From NCBI RefSeq assembly GCF_000236925.1, contig NC_016941.1, forward strand, positions 434,001 through 498,000: 64,000 nucleotides of DNA, written 5' to 3'. Made by a program: the position numbers and the translations under genes. Position 1 is the stretch's first letter. Each line of letters begins with the position of its first letter. The notes under the pieces were generated by a model that saw only the letters and a list, made by a program, of their open reading frames with translations, did no database searches and was not told where the DNA came from. Shown here piece by piece: positions 35,657-43,966 of the stretch. This DNA comes from Staphylococcus argenteus (GTDB taxonomy: Bacteria > Bacillota > Bacilli > Staphylococcales > Staphylococcaceae).

Positions 35657-38600
35657 ATGCACAATGAGAAATTAATTAAAGGTTTATATGACTATCGTGA
35701 GGAACATGATGCTTGTGGTATTGGTTTTTATGCGAATATGGACAATAAAAGGTCTCATGATATCATTGATAAATCACTTGAAATGTTACGACGCTTAGAT
35801 CATAGGGGCGGGGTCGGCGCAGATGGCATCACTGGTGATGGCGCAGGTATTATGACTGAAATACCTTTTGCATTTTTTAAACAACATGTAACGGACTTTG
35901 ATATCCCAGGTGAAGGTGAATATGCCGTGGGTTTATTTTTTTCTAAAGAACGCATATTAGGTTCTGAACATGAAGCGGTTTTCAAAAAATATTTTGAAGG
36001 TGAAGGCCTATCAATACTAGGCTACCGTGATGTACCGGTTAATAAAGAGGCGATTGCGAAACATGTGGCAGACAGTATGCCAGTCATTCAACAAGTGTTT
36101 GTTGATATTAGAAACATTGCTGATGTTGAAAAACGATTGTTTTTAGCTAGAAAACAATTAGAGTTTTATTCTACCCAGTGCGATTTAGAATTGTACTTTA
36201 CGAGTTTATCACGTAAAACAATTGTATATAAAGGTTGGTTACGTTCAGATCAAATTAAAAAGCTCTATACAGATTTATCAAACGAATTATATCAATCGAA
36301 GCTTGGTTTAGTACATTCGAGGTTCAGTACTAATACATTTCCAAGTTGGAAAAGGGCCCATCCTAACCGTATGCTAATGCACAACGGTGAAATTAATACG
36401 ATTAAAGGTAATGTCAACTGGATGAGAGCACGTCAGCGTAAATTAATCGAAACATTATTTGGTGATGAGAAACACAAAGTTTTTCAAATTGTGGATGAAG
36501 ACGGAAGTGACTCTGCAATTGTAGATAATGCATTAGAATTCTTGTCATTAGCGATGGAGCCAGAAAAAGCAGCAATGTTACTGATTCCTGAACCTTGGTT
36601 ATACAATGAAGCGAATGATGAAAATGTGCGTGCATTTTATGAATATTATAGCTATTTAATGGAACCGTGGGATGGCCCAACAATGATTTCGTTCTGTAAT
36701 GGTGACAAACTTGGTGCGCTTACAGATAGAAATGGTTTACGTCCTGGTCGATATACAATAACTAAAGATAACTTTATAGTCTTTTCATCTGAAGTGGGTG
36801 TTGTAGATGTCCCTGAAAGTAATGTTGCTTTTAAAGGACAATTGAATCCCGGAAAGTTATTGTTAGTTGATTTTAAAGCGAATAAAGTTATTGAAAATAA
36901 TGATTTAAAAGGTGCGATTGCAGGAGAACTACCATATAAAACATGGATTGATACACATAAAATTAACTTTGATTTTGAAAATATAGCGTATCAACCTTCC
37001 GAGTGGCAAGATGATACGTTATTTAAATTGCAACGACAATTCGCTTATACGAAAGAAGATATTCATAAATATATTCAAGAACTTGTAGAAGGGAAAAAAG
37101 ATCCTATTGGTGCGATGGGGTATGATGCACCAATCGCAGTATTAAACGAGCGACCAGAATCATTGTTTAATTATTTTAAACAGCTATTTGCACAAGTAAC
37201 AAACCCGCCAATTGACGCATATCGTGAAAAAATTGTTACGAGTGAATTATCTTATTTAGGTGGAGAAGGGAATTTATTAGCACCGGATGAAGCTGTTTTA
37301 GATCGTATTCAGTTGAAACGACCAGTATTAAATGAAGAACATTTAGCTTCTATTGATCAAGACCAATTTAAATTGACTTATTTATCAACATTATATGAGG
37401 GTAATTTGGAAGATGCGCTTGAAACAATAGGTCGTAATGCAGTTAATGCAGTGAAGCAAGGTGCTCAAATTCTAGTATTAGATGATAGTGGTTTAGTTAA
37501 TGAAAATGGTTATGCAATGCCTATTTTATTAGCAATTAGCCATGTGCATCAATTATTAATAAAAGAGAATTTACGAATGTCTACAAGTTTGGTTGCTAAA
37601 TCTGGTGAGACAAGAGAAGTGCACCATGTTGCTTGTTTACTGGCGTACGGTGCTAATGCGATAGTGCCATATTTAGCGCAACGTACGGTTGAGCGATTAA
37701 CATTGGTAGAAGGATTACAAGGTACTGTTGTCGATAATGTTAAGACATATACGGATGTATTGTCAGAAGGTGTCATTAAAGTAATGGCTAAGATGGGAAT
37801 TTCGACAGTGCAAAGTTATCAAGGTGCACAAATATTTGAAGCAATTGGGTTATCGGATGATGTTATTGACCGTTATTTTACAGGAACGCAATCTAAGCTA
37901 TCTGGCATAACAATTGAACAAATTGACGCTGAAAATAAAGCACGTCAACAAAGTAACGATAATTATCTCGCGTCGGGTAGTACGTTCCAGTGGAGACAAC
38001 AAGGTCAGCATCATGCGTTTAATCCGCAATCGATTTTCTTGCTACAACATGCTTGTAAGGAAAATGACTATGCGCAATTTAAAGCTTATTCTGAAGCAGT
38101 GAATAGAAATAGAACGGATCATATTAGGCATTTACTTGAATTTAAAGCATGTACTCCAATTGATATTGATCAAGTTGAGCCAGTAAGCGAGATTGTAAAA
38201 CGTTTTAACACTGGGGCAATGAGTTATGGATCGATTTCAGCAGAGGCGCATGAAACATTAGCACAAGCAATGAATCAATTAGGTGGTAAGAGTAATAGTG
38301 GTGAAGGTGGCGAAGATGCCAAACGATATGAAGTGCAAGTTGATGGAAGTAATAAAGTAAGTGCAATTAAACAAGTTGCTTCTGGACGTTTCGGGGTAAC
38401 CAGTGATTACTTACAACATGCCAAAGAAATTCAAATTAAAGTTGCACAAGGTGCAAAACCAGGCGAGGGTGGTCAACTTCCAGGTACAAAGGTTTATCCG
38501 TGGATTGCGAAGACGAGAGGATCGACACCGGGTATCGGTCTGATTTCACCACCTCCACATCATGATATTTATTCGATAGAAGATTTGTCACAATTGATAC

Positions 38601-40156
38601 ATGATTTGAAAAATGCGAATAAAGATGCAGACATCGCAGTAAAATTAGTTTCGAAAACAGGTGTTGGTACCATTGCATCTGGGGTGGCAAAAGCATTTGC
38701 TGATAAAATTGTCATCAGTGGTTACGATGGTGGTACAGGGGCTTCACCTAAAACGAGTATTCAACATGCCGGTGTTCCTTGGGAAATTGGCTTAGCAGAA
38801 ACACATCAAACATTAAAACTTAATGACTTAAGAAGCCGCGTTAAGTTGGAGACGGACGGTAAGTTATTAACTGGTAAAGATGTAGCGTACGCATGTGCGC
38901 TTGGAGCGGAAGAATTTGGATTTGCAACGGCACCATTAGTTGTGTTGGGCTGTATTATGATGCGTGTATGTCATAAAGATACTTGTCCAGTAGGAGTTGC
39001 AACTCAAAATAAAGATTTACGTGCTTTATATAAAGGTAAGGCACACCATGTCGTTAATTTTATGCATTTTATTGCACAAGAATTAAGAGAAATATTAGCA
39101 TCTTTAGGTTTGAAACGTGTAGAAGACTTAGTTGGAAGAACTGATTTATTACAACGATCATCAGTTGTAAAACCGAATAGTAAGGCAGCTACTTTAGCTG
39201 TTGAAAAATTATTGTGCCCATTTGATGGACCGAATACAAAAGAAATTCAACAGGATCATCGCTTAGAATATGGATTTGATCTATCGAATGTTTATGAAGT
39301 GACTAAACCTTATATTGCTGAAGGACGCAGATATACTGGTAGTTTCACAGTAAATAACGAGCAACGTGATGTAGGTGTGATTACTGGTAGCGAAATATCG
39401 AAACGTTATGGAGAAGAAGGACTTCCAGAAAATACAATCAATATTTATACAAATGGACATGCTGGGCAAAGTTTAGCAGCCTATGCACCGAAAGGTTTGA
39501 TGGTTCATCATACAGGTGATGCTAATGACTATGTCGGTAAAGGATTGTCTGGTGGAACAGTGATTGTCAAAGCGCCTTTTGAAGAACGACAAAATGAAAT
39601 TATTGCTGGTAATGTATCATTTTATGGTGCTACAGGTGGTAAAGCATTCATTAATGGTAGTGCTGGAGAACGATTCTGTATTCGAAATAGTGGTGTAGAT
39701 GTCGTCGTAGAAGGGATCGGTGACCACGGGTTAGAGTATATGACTGGTGGACATGTTGTTATTTTAGGTGATGTTGGTAAGAACTTCGGTCAAGGTATGA
39801 GTGGTGGTATTGCATATGTTATTCCATCTGATGTAGAAAGGTTTGTGGAAAATAACCAATTAGATACTTTATTATTCACAAAAATTAAACATCATGAAGA
39901 GAAAAACTTGATTAAACAAATGTTAGAAGAACATGTAACTCATACAAATAGTACAAGAGCGATTCAGATTTTAAAACATTTTGATCGTATTGAAGATGTT
40001 GTGGTTAAAGTTATTCCAAAAGATTATCAATTGATGATGCAAAAAATTCATCTACACAAATCATTGCAGGACAATGAAGATGAAGCGATGCTAGCTGCAT
40101 TTTACGATGAGAGTAAGGCAATCGACGCTAAATATAAACCAGCTGTTGTGTATTAA
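35657..40156 (+). CDS. gltB: Glutamate synthase (NADPH) large subunit
   Basis: Large subunit of glutamate synthase, 1499 aa: it takes ammonia from glutamine and reductively aminates 2-oxoglutarate to glutamate. Seen in order: a 19-residue propeptide before the catalytic Cys20 (EEHDACGIGF); the class II glutaminase domain (to about residue 420); a central domain; the FMN-binding synthase barrel (about 800-1200, with GGEDAKRY, PGIGLISPPPHHDIYS and GGTGASP). The 3Fe-4S cysteines are 1099, 1105 and 1110 (CIMMRVCHKDTC), and a C-terminal beta-helix (GXXG repeats) follows. The start is the ATG at 35657, 8 nt after AAGGGG; a GTG three codons upstream is rejected. Confidence 0.95.
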   Translation: MHNEKLIKGLYDYREEHDACGIGFYANMDNKRSHDIIDKSLEMLRRLDHRGGVGADGITGDGAGIMTEIPFAFFKQHVTDFDIPGEGEYAVGLFFSKERILGSEHEAVFKKYFEGEGLSILGYRDVPVNKEAIAKHVADSMPVIQQVFVDIRNIADVEKRLFLARKQLEFYSTQCDLELYFTSLSRKTIVYKGWLRSDQIKKLYTDLSNELYQSKLGLVHSRFSTNTFPSWKRAHPNRMLMHNGEINTIKGNVNWMRARQRKLIETLFGDEKHKVFQIVDEDGSDSAIVDNALEFLSLAMEPEKAAMLLIPEPWLYNEANDENVRAFYEYYSYLMEPWDGPTMISFCNGDKLGALTDRNGLRPGRYTITKDNFIVFSSEVGVVDVPESNVAFKGQLNPGKLLLVDFKANKVIENNDLKGAIAGELPYKTWIDTHKINFDFENIAYQPSEWQDDTLFKLQRQFAYTKEDIHKYIQELVEGKKDPIGAMGYDAPIAVLNERPESLFNYFKQLFAQVTNPPIDAYREKIVTSELSYLGGEGNLLAPDEAVLDRIQLKRPVLNEEHLASIDQDQFKLTYLSTLYEGNLEDALETIGRNAVNAVKQGAQILVLDDSGLVNENGYAMPILLAISHVHQLLIKENLRMSTSLVAKSGETREVHHVACLLAYGANAIVPYLAQRTVERLTLVEGLQGTVVDNVKTYTDVLSEGVIKVMAKMGISTVQSYQGAQIFEAIGLSDDVIDRYFTGTQSKLSGITIEQIDAENKARQQSNDNYLASGSTFQWRQQGQHHAFNPQSIFLLQHACKENDYAQFKAYSEAVNRNRTDHIRHLLEFKACTPIDIDQVEPVSEIVKRFNTGAMSYGSISAEAHETLAQAMNQLGGKSNSGEGGEDAKRYEVQVDGSNKVSAIKQVASGRFGVTSDYLQHAKEIQIKVAQGAKPGEGGQLPGTKVYPWIAKTRGSTPGIGLISPPPHHDIYSIEDLSQLIHDLKNANKDADIAVKLVSKTGVGTIASGVAKAFADKIVISGYDGGTGASPKTSIQHAGVPWEIGLAETHQTLKLNDLRSRVKLETDGKLLTGKDVAYACALGAEEFGFATAPLVVLGCIMMRVCHKDTCPVGVATQNKDLRALYKGKAHHVVNFMHFIAQELREILASLGLKRVEDLVGRTDLLQRSSVVKPNSKAATLAVEKLLCPFDGPNTKEIQQDHRLEYGFDLSNVYEVTKPYIAEGRRYTGSFTVNNEQRDVGVITGSEISKRYGEEGLPENTINIYTNGHAGQSLAAYAPKGLMVHHTGDANDYVGKGLSGGTVIVKAPFEERQNEIIAGNVSFYGATGGKAFINGSAGERFCIRNSGVDVVVEGIGDHGLEYMTGGHVVILGDVGKNFGQGMSGGIAYVIPSDVERFVENNQLDTLLFTKIKHHEEKNLIKQMLEEHVTHTNSTRAIQILKHFDRIEDVVVKVIPKDYQLMMQKIHLHKSLQDNEDEAMLAAFYDESKAIDAKYKPAVVY

Positions 40157-40173
40157 GGAAAGGGGGAGATACT

Positions 40174-41637
40174 ATGGGTGAATTTAAAGGATTTATGAAG
40201 TATGACAAACAGTATTTAGGTGAACTATCACTTGTAGAACGTTTAAAACATCATAAAGCTTACCAACAACGATTTACTAAAGAGGATGCCTCTATCCAAG
40301 GTGCACGATGCATGGATTGTGGAACGCCATTTTGTCAAACAGGCCAACAGTATGGTAGGGAAACAATTGGCTGTCCAATTGGAAACTATATTCCTGAATG
40401 GAACGATTTGGTGTATCATCACGACTTTAAATCTGCTTATGAACGTTTAAGCGAAACAAATAACTTTCCAGATTTTACTGGACGTGTGTGCCCTGCACCA
40501 TGTGAAAGTGCTTGTGTAATGAAGATTAATAGAGAATCGATAGCGATTAAAGGAATTGAGCGCACGATTATTGATGAAGCTTTTGAAAATGGTTGGGTCG
40601 AGCCGAAAATTCCGAGACACCGTAGAAATGAAAAAGTTGCAATCATTGGTAGTGGTCCTGCAGGATTGACTGCTGCAGAAGAACTGAATTTATTAGGATA
40701 CCAAGTGACAATTTTTGAACGTGCTAGAGAATCAGGTGGTTTATTAATGTATGGTATTCCGAATATGAAACTTGATAAAGATGTAGTTCGACGTCGCATT
40801 AAATTAATGGAAGAAGCGGGCATTACTTTCATTAACGGCGTTGAAGTTGGTGTTGATATTGATAAAGAAACTTTAGAATCTGAGTATGATGCTATTATTT
40901 TATGTACAGGTGCACAAAAAGGTAGGGATTTACCTTTGGAAGGTCGCATGGGTGAAGGTATACATTTTGCTATGGACTATTTGACTGAACAAACACAACT
41001 TTTAAATGGTGAAATTGAAGATATTACTATTACAGCGAAGGATAAAAATGTCATCATTATTGGTGCTGGTGATACAGGTGCAGACTGTGTAGCAACAGCA
41101 TTAAGAGAAAACTGTAAATCAATTGTTCAATTCAATAAGTATACGAAATTACCTGAAGCTATTACATTTAAAGAAAATGCTTCATGGCCATTAGCGATGC
41201 CAGTATTTAAAATGGATTATGCACATCAAGAATATGAAGCTAAGTTTGGTAAAGAACCACGTGCATATGGTGTTCAAACAATGCGTTATGATATAGATGA
41301 TAAGGGTCACATTCGTGGTTTGTATACACAAATATTAGAGCAAGGTGACAGTGGTATGGTAATGAAAGAAGGACCTGAAAGATTTTGGCCTGCTGACCTT
41401 GTATTATTATCTATCGGCTTCGAAGGAACGGAACCAACTGTCCCTCACGCATTTAACATTAAAACGGATCGGAATCGAATTGTTGCGGATGACACAAATT
41501 ATCAAACTAATAATGAAAAGATATTTGCTGCTGGAGATGCTAGACGCGGTCAAAGTTTAGTTGTATGGGCGATTAAAGAAGGCAGAGGCGTAGCGAAAGC
41601 AGTAGATCAGTTTTTAGCGAGTAAAGTTTGTGTATAA
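40174..41637 (+). CDS. gltD: Glutamate synthase (NADPH) small subunit
   Basis: Small subunit of glutamate synthase, 487 aa. It passes electrons from NADPH through FAD and two iron-sulfur clusters to GltB. Seen: N-terminal cysteine clusters CMDCGTPFC (from Cys46) with GCPIGNYIPEWN, and CPAPCESAC; the FAD dinucleotide fold VAIIGSGPAGLTAAEE (about residues 152-167); the NADPH fold VIIIGAGDTGADCVAT (about 293-308); and the closing AAGDARRGQSLVVWAIKEGR. It lies 17 bp after gltB with AAGGGGGAG before the ATG, so the two form one operon. Confidence 0.95.
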   Translation: MGEFKGFMKYDKQYLGELSLVERLKHHKAYQQRFTKEDASIQGARCMDCGTPFCQTGQQYGRETIGCPIGNYIPEWNDLVYHHDFKSAYERLSETNNFPDFTGRVCPAPCESACVMKINRESIAIKGIERTIIDEAFENGWVEPKIPRHRRNEKVAIIGSGPAGLTAAEELNLLGYQVTIFERARESGGLLMYGIPNMKLDKDVVRRRIKLMEEAGITFINGVEVGVDIDKETLESEYDAIILCTGAQKGRDLPLEGRMGEGIHFAMDYLTEQTQLLNGEIEDITITAKDKNVIIIGAGDTGADCVATALRENCKSIVQFNKYTKLPEAITFKENASWPLAMPVFKMDYAHQEYEAKFGKEPRAYGVQTMRYDIDDKGHIRGLYTQILEQGDSGMVMKEGPERFWPADLVLLSIGFEGTEPTVPHAFNIKTDRNRIVADDTNYQTNNEKIFAAGDARRGQSLVVWAIKEGRGVAKAVDQFLASKVCV

Positions 41638-41648
41638 TTATTGTGAAA

Positions 41649-41741
41649 AAATGACGGTATTCGCGTTGACGTTGTAGAGTTGTTAAAATGATTTAGAATT
41701 TAAAGTATATTTTACTCATTTAACGTCAATGCTCGTCATTT
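41649..41741 (+). terminator. Long imperfect hairpin after gltD, probable terminator
   Basis: AAATGACG plus GCGTTGACGTT on the left pair with AACGTCAATGC plus GTCATTT on the right across a 48-nt loop. The tail is only weakly T-rich (TCGTATATG), so its efficiency as a terminator is uncertain. Confidence 0.5.
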
Positions 41742-41870
41742 CGTATATGAATTTAAAATGGTCTAGCCAATATTTTTTGTATGGTAAAAGTAGAGAATTT
41801 TTTTAATTACAATTGCGTTTATAGCTAAACGGCAATGTTTAAAGTGAACATAGAATGGTTAAAAACAATA

Positions 41871-41899
41871 TTGACTTTTACAGAACGTTCATATATGAT
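41871..41899 (+). promoter_or_regulatory. tRNA-Ser promoter
   Basis: A TTGACT box (41871-41876), 17-nt spacer and TATGAT box (41894-41899), about 14 nt before the tRNA. Confidence 0.7.
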
Positions 41900-41913
41900 A
41901 AATATTGTGTTTA

Positions 41914-42006
41914 GGAGGAATACCCAAGTCCGGCTGAAGGGATCGGTCTTGAAAACCGACAGGGGCTTAACGGCTCGCGGGGGTTCGAATCCCTCTTCCT
42001 CCGCCA
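41914..42006 (+). tRNA. tRNA-Ser (anticodon UGA)
   Basis: A 93-nt class II tRNA with encoded CCA. The acceptor stem GGAGGAA pairs with TTCCTCC, and the anticodon stem CGGT/ACCG presents loop CTTGAAA with anticodon TGA, reading UCA-type serine codons. A long variable arm (CAGGGGCTTAACGGCTCGC) is followed by the T arm GGGGGTTCGAATCCC. Confidence 0.97.
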
Positions 42007-42040
42007 TCAATATTAATATTCAACACTATACATATAATGA

Positions 42041-42077
42041 AGGTAAGTGCTCAAATTTTGAGTATTTACCTTTTTTA
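42041..42077 (+). terminator. tRNA-Ser terminator
   Basis: AGGTAAGTGCTCAA pairs with TTGAGTATTTACCT around a 3-nt loop, followed by TTTTTT. Confidence 0.88.
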
Positions 42078-42416
42078 CATGTCTTTGAATGATTCGTATT
42101 TTGACTATAGAAATGATAAGGCATTAAGATAGGAAGGGCGTTTGGCTTATGTATTACACATAGCTAAATGTCTTTTTTTATTTTGTGAAATATAATGGGG
42201 TGCTTGTTTGGGAAAGCTTACTATTTATAGCAATATCTTTTTTAATTTAGAAGTTGATATGCAACTATTCTTTCTAATATCGAGAGGCTGTTGAGGCAGT
42301 GTTATTAACGCGATTGTAGCGAGAAGTTATTGCTACATATGTAGTTATGGCCATTGATTTTCTAAAATGGCTACATTAGACAATTGTGACAATATTAAAA
42401 TATTTCCGTGAAAGCC
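42078..42416 (+). other. Intergenic region between tRNA-Ser and treP with an orphan hairpin
   Basis: No protein gene is seen. It contains a second terminator-like hairpin (42136-42180) that no annotated gene explains, then about 230 bp of AT-rich DNA with weak inverted repeats, leading into the treP control region. Confidence 0.5.
42136..42180 (+). terminator. Orphan terminator downstream of tRNA-Ser
   Basis: GGCGTTTGGCTTATG pairs with CATAGCTAAATGTC (G-U pairs, one bulge), followed by seven T. It is either a backup for the tRNA terminator or the end of a very short unannotated RNA. Confidence 0.6.
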
Positions 42417-42422
42417 TTTACA
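42409..42422 (+). promoter_or_regulatory. Candidate cre site (CcpA) at treP
   Basis: TGAAAGCCTTTACA matches the catabolite-response consensus TGWAARCGNTTWCA except that the central CG is CC. It overlaps the -35 box, where CcpA binding would repress. Confidence 0.5.
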
Positions 42423-42446
42423 TAACTTGTCTAGACAAGTTATACT
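42417..42446 (+). promoter_or_regulatory. treP promoter
   Basis: A TTTACA box (42417-42422), 18-nt spacer and TATACT box (42441-42446). The spacer is filled by the palindromic operator. Confidence 0.7.
42422..42443. promoter_or_regulatory. TreR operator
   Basis: A perfect 22-bp palindrome with arms ATAACTTGTCT and AGACAAGTTAT, lying between the -35 and -10 boxes. The TTGTCTAGACAA type core is that of GntR-family trehalose repressors. TreR, encoded two genes downstream, should block the promoter from here until trehalose-6-phosphate is present. Confidence 0.8.
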
Positions 42447-42475
42447 CATTTTAAGACATTAAGGGAGTGAAGTTC

Positions 42476-43903
42476 ATGGCTGTAAAAAGAGAAGATGTAA
42501 AAGCCATCGTTACCGCTATTGGGGGAAAGGAAAATCTAGAAGCTGCAACGCATTGTGTAACAAGATTGCGTTTAGTGCTTAAAGATGAAAGTAAAGTTGA
42601 TAAGGAATCATTGAGTAATAACGCTTTAGTCAAGGGGCAGTTCAAAGCAGATCATCAATATCAGATTGTGATTGGTCCTGGGACAGTGGATGAAGTGTAT
42701 AAACAATTTATTGATGAAACTGGTGCACAAGAGGCTTCGAAAGATGACGCTAAACATGCTGCAGCTCAAAAGGGGAATCCAGTGCAACGTTTGATAAAGT
42801 TATTGGGTGATATTTTCATACCAATTTTACCAGCGATTGTGACAGCAGGTTTATTAATGGGGATTAATAATTTGCTTACAATGAAAGGATTATTTGGTCC
42901 AAAAGCACTTATTGAAATGTACCCGCAAATTGCTGATATTTCAAACATCATTAATGTGATTGCGAGTACGGCATTTATTTTCTTACCAGCATTGATTGGT
43001 TGGAGTAGTATGCGTGTGTTTGGTGGTAGTCCGATTTTAGGGTTAGTACTGGGGTTAATATTAATGAATCCACAGTTAGTTTCGCAGTATGATTTGGCGA
43101 AAGGGAATATTCCGACGTGGAACTTATTTGGCTTAGAGATTAAGCAGTTGAACTACCAAGGTCAAGTATTGCCTGTTTTAATTGCAGCTTATGTTCTAGC
43201 TAAAATTGAAAAAGGATTAAATAAAGTTGTCCATGATTCTATTAAAATGTTGGTTGTAGGACCTGTAGCATTATTAGTTACTGGATTTTTAGCTTTTATC
43301 GTAATTGGACCAGTTGCTTTAATGATTGGAACTGGAATTACATCAGGTGTTACATTTATTTTCCAACATGCAGGATGGCTTGGTGGTGCGATTTATGGAT
43401 TGTTATATGCACCACTTGTAATTACTGGCTTGCATCATATGTTTTTAGCAGTAGATTTTCAATTGATGGGTAGCAGTTTAGGCGGTACATATTTATGGCC
43501 AATCGTTGCAATCTCAAATATTTGTCAAGGTTCAGCAGCATTTGGTGCATGGTTTATCTATAAACGTCGTAAAATGGTTAAAGAAGAAGGTTTAGCATTA
43601 ACATCTGGTATTTCTGGTATGTTAGGTGTTACGGAGCCAGCTATGTTTGGTGTGAACTTACCTTTGAAATATCCATTCATCGCTGCAATATCAACGTCTT
43701 GTGTATTGGGGGCAATCGTTGGTATGAATAATGTACTTGGAAAAGTTGGTGTTGGTGGCGTACCGGCATTCATTTCAATTCAAAAAGAATTTTGGCCTGT
43801 ATATCTTGTTGTAACAGGAATTGCAATTGTTGTACCATGTATATTAACGATTGTGATGTCTAATTTTAGTAAACAAAAAGCAAAAGAAATTGTTGAAGAT
43901 TAA
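42476..43903 (+). CDS. treP: Trehalose-specific PTS enzyme IIBC
   Basis: Phosphotransferase permease that imports trehalose and phosphorylates it to trehalose-6-phosphate, 475 aa. The N-terminal IIB domain carries the phosphorylated Cys27 (AATHCVTRLRLVL); the IIC domain (about residues 105-465) has about ten membrane helices and the conserved GLHHMF and GVTEPAMFGVNLP blocks. There is no IIA domain, so phosphate must come from a IIA-Glc-type protein encoded elsewhere. The start is the ATG at 42476, 8 nt after GGGAG; a GTG three codons upstream is rejected. It is the first gene of the trehalose operon. Confidence 0.92.
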   Translation: MAVKREDVKAIVTAIGGKENLEAATHCVTRLRLVLKDESKVDKESLSNNALVKGQFKADHQYQIVIGPGTVDEVYKQFIDETGAQEASKDDAKHAAAQKGNPVQRLIKLLGDIFIPILPAIVTAGLLMGINNLLTMKGLFGPKALIEMYPQIADISNIINVIASTAFIFLPALIGWSSMRVFGGSPILGLVLGLILMNPQLVSQYDLAKGNIPTWNLFGLEIKQLNYQGQVLPVLIAAYVLAKIEKGLNKVVHDSIKMLVVGPVALLVTGFLAFIVIGPVALMIGTGITSGVTFIFQHAGWLGGAIYGLLYAPLVITGLHHMFLAVDFQLMGSSLGGTYLWPIVAISNICQGSAAFGAWFIYKRRKMVKEEGLALTSGISGMLGVTEPAMFGVNLPLKYPFIAAISTSCVLGAIVGMNNVLGKVGVGGVPAFISIQKEFWPVYLVVTGIAIVVPCILTIVMSNFSKQKAKEIVED

Positions 43904-43911
43904 TAAAATAA

Positions 43912-43944
43912 AAAAGGGGCGTTCGTTATTTGGACGCCTTTTAT
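43912..43944 (+). terminator. Hairpin between treP and treC
   Basis: AAAGGGGCGTTC pairs with GGACGCCTTTT around a 7-nt loop, followed by ATTAT. It could cut back treC-treR expression relative to treP. Confidence 0.7.
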
Positions 43945-43966
43945 TATGTTATAAGGTGGTCATCGT

